Counted from the stretch's first letter, positions 29,572 through 40,156 are shown. The stretch is 64,000 nucleotides of DNA from Aradus depressus (GCA_963662175.1 OY759218.1:14660480-14724479), one strand, 5' to 3'. Made by a program: numbers and translations. The notes: generated by a model not told the origin, from the sequence alone.

Positions 29572-31149
29572 CTAGTGTCCCCCCGGATGAGATTAAAACT
29601 CTCACCAGGGATATTGTACTTAAACAGAGAACGGACCAGATATACGGCATGGAACTCAGTGCTCTGTTTGACGTCTGCGTCGACCAGAATTATTTTGCCT
29701 TCCAGGACCAATTCTTTTACTAGGTGGGAGGTTTGGCCATGGAATCTCCTTTAAGCTCTTTATGCGCGGGCATCTTCATCTGGAAAGAACCAGTATATTG
29801 AATAAACGGAACCCCTTCTTCGATGCTGTTTTTTTCTGGAAGAGATACGTGGACGACATTTTTATAGTATTTAATGGACCACCTTCCAGCTTAGAATCAC
29901 TCCTGGACTATTTAAACATGTGCCATCCTAGGATAAAAACTTTGGAAATAGGAGGTGAGAAATTAAACTTTTTATATTTGCCTTTGTACATAACAGACAA
30001 TACTATATCATTTGACATTTACAGAAAACCTACTTCCACTGAAACAGTTATACCTGCAGACTCTTCCCATCCTTATGAACACAAAATGGAGGCATTTCAT
30101 TTTCTCACCAACCGACCGCTTCATGTTTCTCTGACCAGCGATAATTTCGAAAAGGAGAAAAATGTATAAAACAGTCGACGGATATGACGCGGATTTGGTC
30201 GAGAAAATGATAAAGAAAAAAGTCAAGAATAAGCTTTTAGCCCCGAGGCCTGAAAAGGTGTGTACTCCCTTACCTACGGCCTGTGTCCGAGAAGATGGGT
30301 CGTACTATTACTAGGGACGGAGTCAAGGTGGCTTACAGAAGTGATAAGTCTATCGTCACCTATGTGTTCAAATACTACCATTACTTCTCAAACCTGAAGA
30401 AGGAGATGGTCAGGATGGCGATGATGAGATTGTCCGAGGGTACGAGTCGCTCACCTCAGACCTGCTCACTGCTCAGCTGGGTGACCGTCACTCGTCGGGG
30501 TACAGCCACAGCTCTTACAGTCCAACCACTGTCGGGGTACAGTCACAGCTCTTACAGTCCAACCACTATCGGAGTACAGTCACAACTCTTACAGTCCAAC
30601 CACTGTCGAGGTAAAGTCACAGCTCTTACAGTCCAACCACTGGCTTACAGAAGTGAAAACACTTTAAGGAATTGTTTCCCGAATCTGAAGGGCAGAGTAA
30701 CTTTCAGGGACAAATCCGGTGATTACAAACTGACATGTGGTAATTGCAATGCAACATACATTGGACATAAAGGAAGGAAACTACACTTACGGACTAAGGA
30801 ACGTCTACGAAGAAGGGATTCCGAGTTCTTTATTCATTGTCAAAATGAGGGCCATACTGGTAACCATAGAGTGGCCGTCTTGCACGGGGGTACCAGGGAA
30901 AGATGTATGTATATCTTAGAAGGCTTGGAGATGCGACTTTCGTTATATGAGGATACGAACAGTCTTAACAAAAAAGTAGAGGTTAGGAACTCCCTTCTCC
31001 TGCCTCACCTATCTGGTCTGAGAGATTGGTTCCAGACTAAGGGAATTAGCTGTCCTGTAAGAGACATTGCAAAACTTTTTTTGGCTGGTTGTTATATAGG
31101 TATTCATTATGTGTATTTTATTTTATTTATTATATTTTTTAATCTGTGA
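29572..31149 (+). pseudogene. Penelope-like element RT + GIY-YIG endonuclease, frameshifted
   Basis: Three frames must be combined. Frame 1 (to about 29785) reads DEIKTLTRDIVLKQRTDQIYG...VDQNYFAFQDQFFY, a TAG at 29721, then VGGLAMESPLSSLCAGIF. Frame 2 (29762-30169) reads FFWKRYVDDIFIVFNG (RT active site YVDD), LNFLYLPLYI, FDIYRKPT and HPYEHKMEAFH. A third frame covers VDGYDADLVEKMIKKK. The 30283-31149 frame carries the GIY-YIG domain (YKLTCGNCNATYIGHKGRKLHLRTKE, ~30722) and a C-terminal GLEMRLSLYEDTNSLN tail. This domain order is that of Penelope-like retroelements. Frameshifts, the stop and a 312-bp insertion make it inactive. The N-terminus is not recognised. Confidence 0.85.
30331..30656. 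repeat. 312-bp in-frame insertion with 14-bp duplication and four 37-bp repeats
   Basis: GCTTACAGAAGTGA occurs at 30331-30344 and 30643-30656. Between them lie four 37-bp units beginning CGGGGTACAG (starts 30496, 30533, 30570, 30607). The frame stays open, but the segment interrupts the normal spacing between VAYRS and the ENTLRN stretch of the PLE. Confidence 0.85.
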
Positions 31150-31366
31150 TAATATTTTTAAACAATTTATTTATTTATTTTAATTTTAAGTTATTATATT
31201 TTATGACAAAAATTCCTTTGGCTATATGGTGAATTTTATATTATTGCAGAGACATTTTACTATTATGTAGATATTGGTTTTGTAGTTATTGTGTATAATT
31301 GAATGATGCTTCAAGTTTTATACTTTTCATTATTTGTATATTACATTTACTCTATCATAGATGTAC

Positions 31367-31420
31367 CACTGATGATGACGCACAATAAAATAGTGGGAAG
31401 GCAACGTCTTTTATTTCTAA
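31367..31420 (+). ncRNA. Degenerate hammerhead-like motif after the PLE
   Basis: CACTGATGATGACGCAC...GTGGGAAGGC keeps CUGAUGA plus U and a CAC/GUG pairing, but GAAA has become GGAA-like. Its place 3' of the PLE frame links the motif class to PLEs. Confidence 0.35.
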
Positions 31421-31784
31421 TACTTCGTCCCACAACATCTTACTATCACGTATGAGTCTCTTGTCTCTTAATCTTCATGGCCTTTCGGGTATGTTAATAA
31501 AAAACAAAACAATACCTTTAAGGACACAGCTCACTCACCTAAAAGGTTCTGAGATCTTGTAAAAAAAATTGTTGACATTGGAACATAGTATGTGTTTTAG
31601 CCTTTTAAATATTGTCCTTTCACTTTCAATTTAACATAAATTAATTTAATTTGGTAACAAAATTTAAGTACATCTCTGATGGCTACCCCATCTCAACTTC
31701 ACAAAAAATGTTTGTTGTCTTTCCCAATTCCAAACAACAGCACAACGAATATAGTTTTTAATTTATTTTAGACAGAAGACTGAC

Positions 31785-32036
31785 GTGGAAATGACAATAA
31801 TAAGACCTATATGGACATACGAACTTGAACAATGGGGTTGTGCTAAGCCATATAACTTCTATGTTTCTAATCTCACCCTTCACAATGACCTGAAAATTCC
31901 TTTTATCAACGACCTCATCAAGTCCCGTTTCCTAAACTTTCATTCTAAACTTAACTTCCATGAAAATCCTTTTGCCCAGTCACTGTCATCCCATTCCCAT
32001 CCCGACAATCCTCCCCGAAGTTTGAGGCGGTGCTAG
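31785..32036 (+). pseudogene. Jockey-like LINE C-terminal fragment
   Basis: Eighty-three residues: TIIRPIWTYELEQWGCAKP matches the conserved 'PIWTYGxxLWG' stretch of jockey-type reverse transcriptases. It then jumps to LTLHNDLKIPFINDLIKSRFLNFHSKLNFHENPFAQSL, the C-terminal end of the same proteins, so an internal deletion has joined the two. A 3' UTR follows with CTCATCGCGG. Start codon and upstream RT are absent. A second, different jockey-like fragment begins at 63570. Confidence 0.75.
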
Positions 32037-32039
32037 CCG

Positions 32040-33215
32040 AGAGACCACATTAATGTATGTAGCTACTATTTAAGTCTCATCGCGGTAATATGTTGGGGGG
32101 ATCTCGAGCTTAATTTATATTTTGTATTTTTTTTATCATATAATCTTTTTTTTTTTTTTGTATTTTTATTATATATTTTTTGTATTATTACCATTGTACA
32201 TATTTTATTCATTGTTCATTTTGTACATATTCTTCATGACTTTTATTTATTAATCATTATTATTATTATTTTCTTATATTTAGTTATCTATTATTGATAA
32301 ATAAATATATATATATATATATATATAAATATTTCAAATTGTTCATAAACTTTAAAACACTTTATTCTTTGATTAGCTATTTTCGTAGACTTGATTTGTA
32401 TTTGATATTCTTTCTTTTCTTTTTACATTTGAATTTACATTCGTAACATTAATAAAAATATTTTTTTTAGTATTAGAGATCTGTTTAGTTGATATCGATA
32501 CAGTGTTGCCATATTCTTGAATACATTTTGTTCTTATAAAACATTTTGATTTTCGGCGCACCTCTTCTTTTAAAATAATTTTTAAGAACAATTTCACAAT
32601 GATAATGTCTGTACAATTTGTACATCATAGCCTATATTTTTTCCCCCATTTTGGATTCAGGATGTATGAAAACATTAAGTTTCATGAAAATTCAATAATA
32701 CACTTTTTATTACAATAACTTTTCCTGTACTATTGCCTGGGGATGTTCAAATCAGAAGTTATGACATGTGTTATTATAGAACATTAAAATTAGAATTTTG
32801 GTTCGTAAAGTAATTCTTCCCATTTTCAATTAAGATAAATTGTTCAGTTGAGTTCATGTCAAAATATGCTAACATACTCAGTAACTTGGCGTGAAACTTG
32901 ATTCCCTAATTTGCACATGAGCCTCAAACCTACTAAACTCACAAACTCACTAAACCTACCAACACTAAACTTTCAAACTATTCAAGGAAAGTATTTTAGT
33001 TGAGAAAGTTTAGCTATCGTTATTGAATTAACACAATATCCGGAATATATGAGGTTCCGACTACGTATATGTTATAACCACAAATCCCATTTCCTCAGAA
33101 ACTATTCCCTACAATTCTTTTTCTTACAATCTTTTGTCCCCAAGACGTTTGGATTTTTGAATTTTTCTAGACTTTTAAGGACATATTAAGGAAACAAAAT
33201 GGTTGTTGTAATTTA
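32040..33215. other. AT-rich, nothing recognised
   Basis: Includes a short (AT)n run at 32306-32326 and T-rich segments. No element ends or convincing open frames. Confidence 0.4.
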
Positions 33216-33216
33216 T

Positions 33217-33478
33217 AATTGAGGGGGTTAGAAGCAAAGGGATGTAAGTGACAAATCGGCTGAAATTGAGATATGTGTGTGTCAATATCTTCCTTGACAC
33301 CTACCCTGACTACTGGCTAAAGATTAGAACGATTGTTAGTACATACCAGTAATGCTGTTACTAGTGGAAAATACCTGGGTAATACCTGAATTTACGATGT
33401 AACTATAACTTTGAAGGTAATTATCTCGAAATGACATTTTTGTCACTTACATCCCTTTGCTTCTAACCCCCTCAATTT
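33217..33478. mobile_element. MITE with ~40-bp terminal inverted repeats
   Basis: AATTGAGGGGGTTAGAAGCA...GGGATGTAAGTGACA at the left is mirrored at 33439-33478. The arms are near-identical around a 180-bp non-coding loop. The target duplication could not be set. Confidence 0.75.
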
Positions 33479-33539
33479 TACTTATACACTTTTTTAAACA
33501 ACAATATTTGAATAAGAACAAAGTTTTTCAAGTTTTTAC

Positions 33540-33680
33540 TTAGGGGAAGTTTTGTAATCGGTCAAAAATTCGATTCACGTTTTCCGATCTGTAGATTCGA
33601 AATGTGAAAAAAAATATCTGTCTGTCTGTGCACGATAACTCACGATAGAATGAATGTATCGACACGAATTTTAGTTTAAA
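33540..33680 (+). repeat. REP-A 5' part
   Basis: 'aggggaagttttgtaatcggtcaaaaattcgattca', 'cgttttccgatctg', 'tctgtctgtctgtgcacgataactcacgatagaatgaatgtatcgacacg' in order. It ends abruptly. 33680-34349 is A-rich with nothing recognised. Confidence 0.65.
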
Positions 33681-34415
33681 TGAAAATAAAATTAAAAGAA
33701 ATTTTATTATTCTGGGACCGAGGTCCCCTAAGAATAAATACATCCAGAGTAAAGAACAGGAAACAATGAAATATAGTGTCAGTACAAAGAAATAAAAACA
33801 TAGGTAAATAAAAATTAGTGCTACATTGGAGAAAAAATATACAATTAAAAAAATAGATAAACAAAAGATTAACAGGAAAAAGCATAAAATTAACTTCATT
33901 ATAATGAAAAAAAATAAATAAAAGAAAATAAGTATAAAAGAAAATCTATATAACTAAGAAAAAAAAGTAAATTGATAATAAAAAACTACCGATCATAATA
34001 CTATGATGGTTGATTATAAAAGAGAAGGAAGGATGCCCAGCTAAGGTTTGAAATGAAATTAATTTTAGAAAGTAGGGGCTAGATAGAAAAGTGTGAGGAG
34101 AGAGAAGAAAAAGAAAAATACATAATAAAATAAGATAAGATAAAAAATAAATAAATGCATGATAAAAATATATAAATGGGTAAAATGAACAAAAAAGGAA
34201 TAATAATGATTATGATAGAATAATTTAGGAAATATAATAAAAATAGAGAATGACAAAGACAAAAACAAAAGTATTTTCATACCAAACTTAAATATCACAT
34301 TGTGTTGACGATGGCGGATATATTTTTGTGGAATTAGACAATATAAAAGTTAAATAAGTTACTGTTGTCATAACTTTCGGTGGATGCCGTCGTCACTGGC
34401 TGCTGGTCGAGTACT

Positions 34416-34459
34416 GTGGGCGAGCGCTTTCCATGTAAAGACATCATCTTCAAGCCACT
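34416..34459 (-). ncRNA. Hammerhead ribozyme-like motif (mirror copy)
   Basis: Inverted copy of 34794-34836 with one change (ACATG for ACATC) that breaks the closing pair of stem II. Confidence 0.45.
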
Positions 34460-34793
34460 GTTAATGTTGTACTGAGGTTAGTCCGTGTTTGTTGTCTTAT
34501 AATGGTCCGTTTCAGGTAATTTGTTTATCTCTGTGGTCCGTATCAGGTAGTCTGGTGAGTTTGGTCTCAGGTAATCTGTTTACAGGTGTAATTAAGGGGT
34601 CGAAGTTGGTGGAGCGAATATATCAATGTCTCATGTCTGGGTGGGTATGTATTATTATAATGTATGATGTATCTATGGGTATTGTATCCTATGTCGCTTG
34701 GTTGGGCGGTGGTCCGTGTGTCCGTCTTCTGGTCTTTTCCGTTTGTGAGTATGTGGAAGCAACACACGGACTAACCTCAGTACAACATTAACA

Positions 34794-34836
34794 GTGGCTT
34801 GAAGATGATGTCTTTACATCGAAAGCGCTCGCCCAC
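34794..34836 (+). ncRNA. Hammerhead ribozyme-like motif
   Basis: UUGAAGA (C3 changed to U), extra U, stem II GAUGU-CUUU-ACAUC, GAAA, self-complementary AGCGCU, C, and stem I GUGGC/GCCCAC with one bulge. The C3 change would be expected to impair cleavage. Confidence 0.5.
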
Positions 34837-34935
34837 AGTACTCGACCAACAGCCAGTGACGACGGCATCCACCGAAAGGTATGACAACAGTAACATATTT
34901 ACTGGCGGAACTAACCCCTTAGATTAAATAAGTTA

Positions 34936-35494
34936 TTTATTTTTTTAGCTTCCCACTATATCGACACAGATCGCAGACATTTTTTGAGAAGGTTAAAAAT
35001 AAATGGGAGAAGTATTGCTGTAATAACGTATTATATATGAATTACAAATTTTCTTATACCAGCCAAAAAGTAATAAGATTTTCATTAATTTCGAGGCCGT
35101 AGAAGTAGTGTCACTCACCATGGATCTCTCGGCGAATAGTTTGGTGGAACACCCGGAATATAAAATATATTTGAAAATACCTATAATAAATCGATCAAAT
35201 TGGATAGGATCAATCTTGTAAGTTTGAAATATTTATTTTAACGATTAATCATTCAGGCTTCTAGCAGAGGGCTGGCCGCACTCAACACCGCCTCAGACCA
35301 AAAAGCTGTTTATCTTTCTCAACTCGGTTCTACTTCATGCTTCAACTAAGGCTGAAATAAATGAGTTATACAACAGACGGTTCTGAGACAGTTTTTTAGA
35401 TTTTCAATTGAGTGTTTCTGTAATAATTCTAAGTTGAGAAACGCAAACATATTGTGTAAACTAATAATAAATTAGTGCCAGTTATTAAAGGTTC
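34936..35494. other. No gene recognised
   Basis: AT-rich, with no repeat signature I can place and no convincing open frame. Confidence 0.35.
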
Positions 35495-35710
35495 AAAAGG
35501 ATCCTTATGACATTTTGAATTTACATATCAAATTTTGTGTTGATACATTCATTCTATCGGGAGTTATCGTGCTCACAGGCACAGAGACAGACAGAAATGT
35601 TTTTTTCCCTATTTGGAATTTAGAGGTGGGAAAACAAGAAATTCCGTTGAAAACTTCCCATAGAATTTTTACCGATTAGATAACTTCCCCTATACTTTGT
35701 ATTGCTGGGG
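35495..35710 (-). repeat. REP-A copy with terminal palindrome
   Basis: 'acattcattctatcgggagttatcgtg', 'ggcacagagacagacagaaa', 'ggaaaacaagaaattccgttgaaaac', then ATAACTTCCCCTATACTTTGTATTGCTGGGG. Together with its right flank it is duplicated at 40269-40665. Confidence 0.75.
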
Positions 35711-35814
35711 AATTAAAATTTTATGAATGGGACAGATACATTATTACTGTTTCCCCATCAGAATCACAACTGGCAGGACGGAGTGCGTGAGGGCAGACAC
35801 TCTTTTATTTTATT

Positions 35815-36213
35815 TATCATTTTATTAAGTTTTTTCTCTACTTCCAAAACCAATCGAAGTTTGGGATAGTTAATATGTAGTTGATTTACATATGGACTGA
35901 ATCCTCATATATTTGTGTCGATACATTTCGGAATTTGGATTTTAAATATACAATATTATGTCGATCCATTCACTAAATCGGCTGTTATTGGGGTTTTTGA
36001 ATTGAGCCACTCCCCTAATACTTTGGCCGATTTGGCTAAAAATCAATAGGTCTCATCCTTATGGGATTCTGATTACACATATAAAATTTCTTGCTATCGT
36101 GTTCATAGACATAGAAACGCAGATAGAAACTTTTTTATTTTTGAAATCGGGGGTAGAAAACACTACTAAACTTAACGTCGAATTTCCGACCGATTACAAC
36201 TTCCTCTATACTC
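35815..36213 (-). repeat. REP-A copy, reverse
   Basis: Runs from 'cgaagtttgggatagttaat' through 'gttattggggtttttgaattgagcc' and 'ggccgatttggctaaaaatcaataggt' to 'acttcctctatactccgtatagctag'. The SINE at 36226 inserted exactly in its terminal palindrome. Confidence 0.7.
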
Positions 36214-36225
36214 CGTATAGCTAGT

Positions 36226-36445
36226 TAGGTTAGGTTTTATGACTCATGCCCGGGCTTTAACTACGAGATCATATCGCCTACTACCAGAGCGCTCTTTCGT
36301 CACTCTGGTGGACATGAGCCCGACTCTACTGTGGGAGTCTTAAATTTTGCCTACCCTAAATATTTATTCACCTAGGGTAGGGGTCTTTAGCGAACACCTG
36401 ACATCGTACAGGCTTGGGACCATCGCTTAACGTTCCATCCGAAGG
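36226..36445 (-). mobile_element. 5'-truncated SINE with 12-bp TSD
   Basis: Flanked by CGTATAGCTAGT at 36214-36225 and 36446-36457. Only the 3' part of the SINE is present, from the 'ccatccgaagg' block to the AAAACCTAACCTAA tail; the tRNA head is missing. Truncation at the 5' end plus a target duplication is the signature of target-primed reverse transcription. It also fixes the 3' end of the family. Confidence 0.9.
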
Positions 36446-36599
36446 CGTATAGCTAGTGATTGTGGATTTAACGATAGACAACAGATACGTTCCGAAGTAG
36501 AGTTGTACATTATTGTAAATAGGAATTATAAGAATAAGACATATATATGATTGAAAATATGTAGATCATTACAAATGTTTATAGATACGTCTAATGGCA

Positions 36600-36930
36600 A
36601 TGTTATGGTTTAGAAAAATGATGAGACGTGTATAAGAGAAACGAAGGGAAGTGGATAGCGTTTCTTGCAAGACGCGATACAAATACTGCCAGTAGGAACT
36701 GAACTGTTTCGATAAGCTCCCATCTGTAGCTTCCTGCAGACTTAATATATTTATGAAGCCTCTCCCAGTTTTTTTTCCATTCAGCATTTCCAATAATTCC
36801 TCTATTTCCATAACTCCCACTCCTAAATATCTCTCTAAACTCCCTAAGAATATGGAGGATGAGGCAAGAAAATGTTGACAGTCTTCCACTTTCCCATATT
36901 ATACAGCGCAAATTTGTATAATCTATCTCT
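36600..36930 (-). pseudogene. Non-LTR retrotransposon C-terminal fragment, frameshifted
   Basis: Two overlapping minus-strand frames together read like the end of an I/jockey-type ORF2. One gives MEDCQHFLASSSIFLGSLERYLGVGVMEIEELLEMLNGK, resembling the 'ExxxHFLxxCPxF...R..' zinc-finger tail. The other continues EWKKNWERLHKYIKSAGSYRWEL. The change of frame near 36775 marks a small indel. No reverse transcriptase is retained. The opposite-strand LINE at 36990 is a different element. Confidence 0.45.
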
Positions 36931-36989
36931 ACCTCCAGTGTAATTTTTTAGTAGCTTTAACCTCTCGCCTTGAAAATATTTCTAACGAG

Positions 36990-38035
36990 GTATATATCGT
37001 CAGAATGTAAGTTGATGAAGATCATACTAAAGGAAACTTTAATTACACTTTATAATGTGTATTTCCATTCTGTAATTAATTATGGTTTAATACGGAGATA
37101 CTCTAGTTCCAGTGCTAATATTTTCAGACTTCAAAAGAAAGCAAATAATAAATAATATTAGTCAAAGAAGAAGCTGGAGAGATATTTAATAAACTTAATA
37201 TTTTGCCATTATCTTCGCTGTTTATATTTGAAACATTAATGGACACTGGAAAAAATATAAATATTTTCCCTCTCAACATTATTTGTCTTGATTATGATAC
37301 CTGGAAGAAATAAGAATTTCTAATAACTAAACATTGTTCCTCTCTTTTCGAAAAAAGTAAAGGAATCAACTTCTTTAATGCCCTTCTCCACTTTTTAAAA
37401 GCAATAGATACAATAAAAAAATCAATTTTAATTCTATAAAAATGTTAAGGTTAGAGGAAACCCTCTACATAAATGGAAAAGGAATTGTTTTCTCATTGTT
37501 CAAAAAGGAAAAAAAAAAATCATCAAATAAAAGTCGTGTTTTCTGTGTAAAAGCTTTAATTTTTGTTTTCTTGGCAAAGGTCCTCCACCAATTTCCTGTA
37601 ATTCCTATCATAACTACTTGTGGTTTAATAGTTTTGTTATTATTAATTGTTTTCATTATGTACTTTTACGTTATTGATATTTGTTAATTTATGTATATAT
37701 ATTTGTGTATTTCGTTTTTTTTTTTCTATATTTCGCTCTTTGTGAGGAGGGGGCCTGTGATCTCACAGAAATATCACCCTGAAAGAAGATTTATCAATAG
37801 AAATATAAACATGATATATTTATAATTTAACATATAAATAGTAGCTACCTATAGTATTTATTAGTATTAGGAACTTTATATTCATTTATCTTCCATTATT
37901 TATGTATCTAAAAAAACAAAAACATTATTATTATTATTATTCATCTCATATGTCTTTGTATTCTAAGAAATAACATTTGTTTATGAAATTTTGTTTATGG
38001 TTTAACGGAAGTAAATATTATTATTATTATTATTC
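36990..38035 (+). mobile_element. LINE family L-A, 5'-truncated copy with 3' UTR
   Basis: Contains the end of a reverse transcriptase (37015-37440), then a 3' UTR shared with 5748-6268 and 57386-58048, a stem-loop region near 37740-37790, and the TGGTTTAACGGAAGTAAATATT + (ATT)n tail ending about 38035. This copy gives the other tail-only copies their identity. Confidence 0.7.
37015..37440 (+). pseudogene. L-A LINE reverse transcriptase C-terminus
   Basis: LITLYNVYFHSVINYGLI...ANIFRLQKKA is the conserved 'YxxxxxSxxxYGxxxWG...iFxLQKKAiR' stretch near the end of non-LTR reverse transcriptases. After a frame change, SWRDIFNKLNILPLSSLFIFE and LDYDTWKK...ITKHCSSLFEKSKGINFFNALLHFLKAI follow the typical C-terminal order. 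At least one stop and one frameshift are present. The catalytic FADD region lies upstream and is missing. Homologous fragments are at 41994-42120 and in both arms of the 42-45 kb palindrome. Confidence 0.65.
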
Positions 38036-38039
38036 ACAT

Positions 38040-38370
38040 TATTATCATAGTCGACCCTAGAGTGCATGTAGTGATGCCTATATAATTGACACCTATTGAC
38101 AAACTAAATTCCATCGAACTGTCCACATCGTGTTACCATTTGTTTCCAGTTAATATATACAATGATGTGAAGTGCAGCAGTGAAATGCAATAAAATGTTA
38201 TGGTGAGTGCCCTAGAATTTTGAAAAATGTGTCGTTGAATATTCAGGTCTTAGGTCCGTGTCACACGAATGAGACAATTTCATATGTTCGATAAGAGGTA
38301 ACAGTCTCAAGTGGAACTGTATAGAACTAGAAAAAATGACAATTCTTAAGAAAAAAAATAGTCGGTGGAT
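38040..38370. other. No gene recognised
   Basis: No repeat end or convincing coding frame. The 98-codon minus frame overlapping 38212-38508 extends into REP-A and is not gene-like. Confidence 0.35.
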
Positions 38371-38374
38371 CATT

Positions 38375-38610
38375 GGCAAAGTACATCCCCAGTTTGAATT
38401 AATTGTAGTAATAAGTAACAATTTCGTGTCCCCTTCCCCTCCTCTCTGAACCTCCCCTTCTTTTTGGCAGATTTGACTGAAAACCATGGGTGAAACATGT
38501 CCAGACAAACATATTGTGTGAACAGGCTGTTAGGAAATATGAAATTCCACTGAAAAAACAACATCGAATTTCTGACCGATTACATGACTTTCCCTATAAA
38601 ATTACATATA
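38375..38610 (-). repeat. REP-A copy, internally deleted
   Basis: 'ggatcattggcaaagtacatccccag', 'gcagatttgactgaaaacca' and 'tatgaaattccactgaaaaaac...cgaatttctgaccgattacatgactttccctata' match in reverse order with deletions between them. 38611-39000 holds nothing recognised. Confidence 0.6.
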
Positions 38611-39008
38611 GCTACTAGCTACCTAAGGGGAAGTCAAGTATCTCACGAGGCAAAGTCTTATATTCTAAGACAGAGTTTGATTTATGGAGAAACTTTTTCA
38701 TTTTTTGCTAACTTCAAATCTTTCTTACTTATAAAATTTTTCTTTATTTTTGACCCCCTACCTCTTGGGAAAAGTGGGTGGCAAATTTTACTCGATCATT
38801 TATTCACCGTCTCCCCTTCTTCTCCTCTCCTGGGTCCCCTCAAAAATATGGTCGTAGGTTGTACATTTCTGAAATTGAGATGATCTAATGCAATTTGAAG
38901 TAATTTTAGGGAAACTGGTGTTTCTATGTAGGAAAATTTTTAGATCTTTGCTATTTTTTCTAAGCGCAATGAATTTGACTCAACGTTCACATTTCTCGAA
39001 TGGTCATC

Positions 39009-39090
39009 CGTTGAAAATAATGTGAGAACTGATTATTTCACAGGTTGCAAAATGAAAATGTAGTCTCAGCTCTCACAGATTTTATTATGT
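39009..39090 (+). repeat. Fragment related to the 23165 hammerhead insertion
   Basis: 'gagaactgattatttcacagg...tgtagtctcagctctcacagatttt' parallels 23185-23250 ('gagaagtgattatttcgcagg...gtagtctgacctctcacagattttt'). The hammerhead part is absent. Confidence 0.5.
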
Positions 39091-39244
39091 TATCATTTAG
39101 TAAAAAAAAAAAGCTACGAAATTATAACTGCCAAAACAAGCACTTGACACGACAAGAAACATTGGCCTCATGCTAAAATGAAGAAAACATTCAAAAGAAC
39201 ATAACAATTTTTAAATAAATAAAACTCCAATAAATATAAATTAC

Positions 39245-39335
39245 AAAAAAAGTCGTCGGTGAATCACCGGCAATTTACTTCCGCAAACGACTTAATCAAT
39301 CAACTTTTCGCTCCCTCTCCAAGACCAGCCGACCG
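39245..39335 (-). repeat. REP-A fragment
   Basis: GTCGTCGGTGAATCACCGGCAA...TACTTCCG and 'cgctccctctccaagaccagccgaccg' show the CGGTGAATCACCG palindrome and the flanking block. The GC-rich retroposon interrupts it, and REP-A resumes at 39745. Confidence 0.65.
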
Positions 39336-39342
39336 TATGTGC

Positions 39343-39740
39343 TTTTTTTTTTTTTTTTTTTGGAGGGCATTTCAACCGCGAAGGGTCATGTGAATGCCCG
39401 GTACAGCGATTTTTATGTCAGGGTCAGGCTCTTCCCAGAGGTGCTAGACGGAGAAGCCAGGCAGAAACAAGGAGCCCCGGCGAGCGGCGAGGCCAGACCA
39501 GGGGACAAAGGGAGGCACGACCAGGCCTCTCTCCATGTGTGTAGCAGGCAGTTTGAAGGAAGAACAGCGATGCCTGATAGAGAGGGTGTGCTCGTTCCTG
39601 CAGCCGACCACACCCTCTAAGCCCGGGACTGCTTCAGTCCAGAGAGCCCGGCGGCCCCCCCCCAAGTCCCCCAACCGGACCGGCACACGCATGCCAGGCC
39701 ACCCCCAGGTCCCACACGGACCCCCCATCCCATAACACCG
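39343..39740 (-). mobile_element. GC-rich poly(A) retroposon, copy 2
   Basis: Nearly 400 bp of GC-rich sequence in an AT-rich region, ending on the minus strand in a poly(A) run (plus-strand T run 39343-39361). It shares a GGCCTCGCCGCT-type block with 21558-21745. Open frames of 66-94 codons exist on both strands but none shows a known domain; GC-rich sequence opens frames by chance. It could be a SINE, a LINE 3' end or a retrocopy of a host transcript. Confidence 0.5.
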
Positions 39741-39744
39741 GGCC

Positions 39745-39931
39745 CCATATTCATTTCTTGTCTATACATTCATTACATCGACAGTTATTGGGGTTTATGA
39801 GTTGAGCCCCCCTCCGATCCCCCCTTCCCTTGTATAAATTCCGCTGAAAATTGATATGTGTTGTTCTTATAGGGTTTTGGTCATACGCATAAAATTTTGT
39901 GTTGGTACATTCATTCTATCAGCAGTTTTAT
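39745..39931 (-). repeat. REP-A copy, middle part
   Basis: 'tgtctatacattcattacatcgacagttattggggtttatgagttgagcc' and 'attccgctgaaaattgatatgtgttg...ttataggg'. It is interrupted by the palindromic insertion at 39943. Confidence 0.65.
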
Positions 39932-39942
39932 AAGAGCTTTTA

Positions 39943-40156
39943 TTTCCGGCATTTCTTCCAGAGGTGTCTTCTTATTTTTTGGACAATATTTCGGGACACT
40001 TACATGTCCCTTCTGATCACTATGAACTGAATCATAGTGACCAGAAGAAGGGATATGTAAGTGTCCCGAAATATTGTCCAAAAAAAAAAGAAAACACCTC
40101 TGGAAGAAATGCCGAACAACCAACAGTGGAACATCCCAGAGAAGTTTAAGAAACAC
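39943..40156. mobile_element. Palindromic PLE-type insertion with 11-bp TSD
   Basis: 214 bp flanked by AAGAGCTTTTA (39932-39942 and 40157-40167). The arms (GCATTTCTTCCAGAGGTGT... and mirror) meet near 40028. Each arm holds a decayed hammerhead-like core: CAGAAGA, A, GGGA...TCCC, GAAA. The right end continues into 'ccaacagtggaacatcccagagaag', as in the related insertion at 56653. Confidence 0.8.

Larger units (their letters stand above)
34362..34923. mobile_element. Large palindromic hammerhead insertion with 12-bp TSD
   Basis: 562 bp flanked by TTAAATAAGTTA (34350-34361 and 34924-34935). Arms of about 130 bp (34362-34490 and 34755-34895) face each other around a 260-bp unique loop. Each arm holds an outward-facing hammerhead-like motif. 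Same architecture as 19327-19603 but with a long spacer. Confidence 0.8.

Noticed and set aside
33540..34298. Minus-strand hydrophobic open frames (77-119 codons)
   Set aside because: A-rich plus-strand sequence gives F/L/I-rich translations resembling membrane segments; no start context or conserved motif.
39339..39735. Overlapping 66-94-codon frames on both strands
   Set aside because: GC-rich sequence opens frames by chance on both strands; the region ends in a poly(A) tail and shows no domain.
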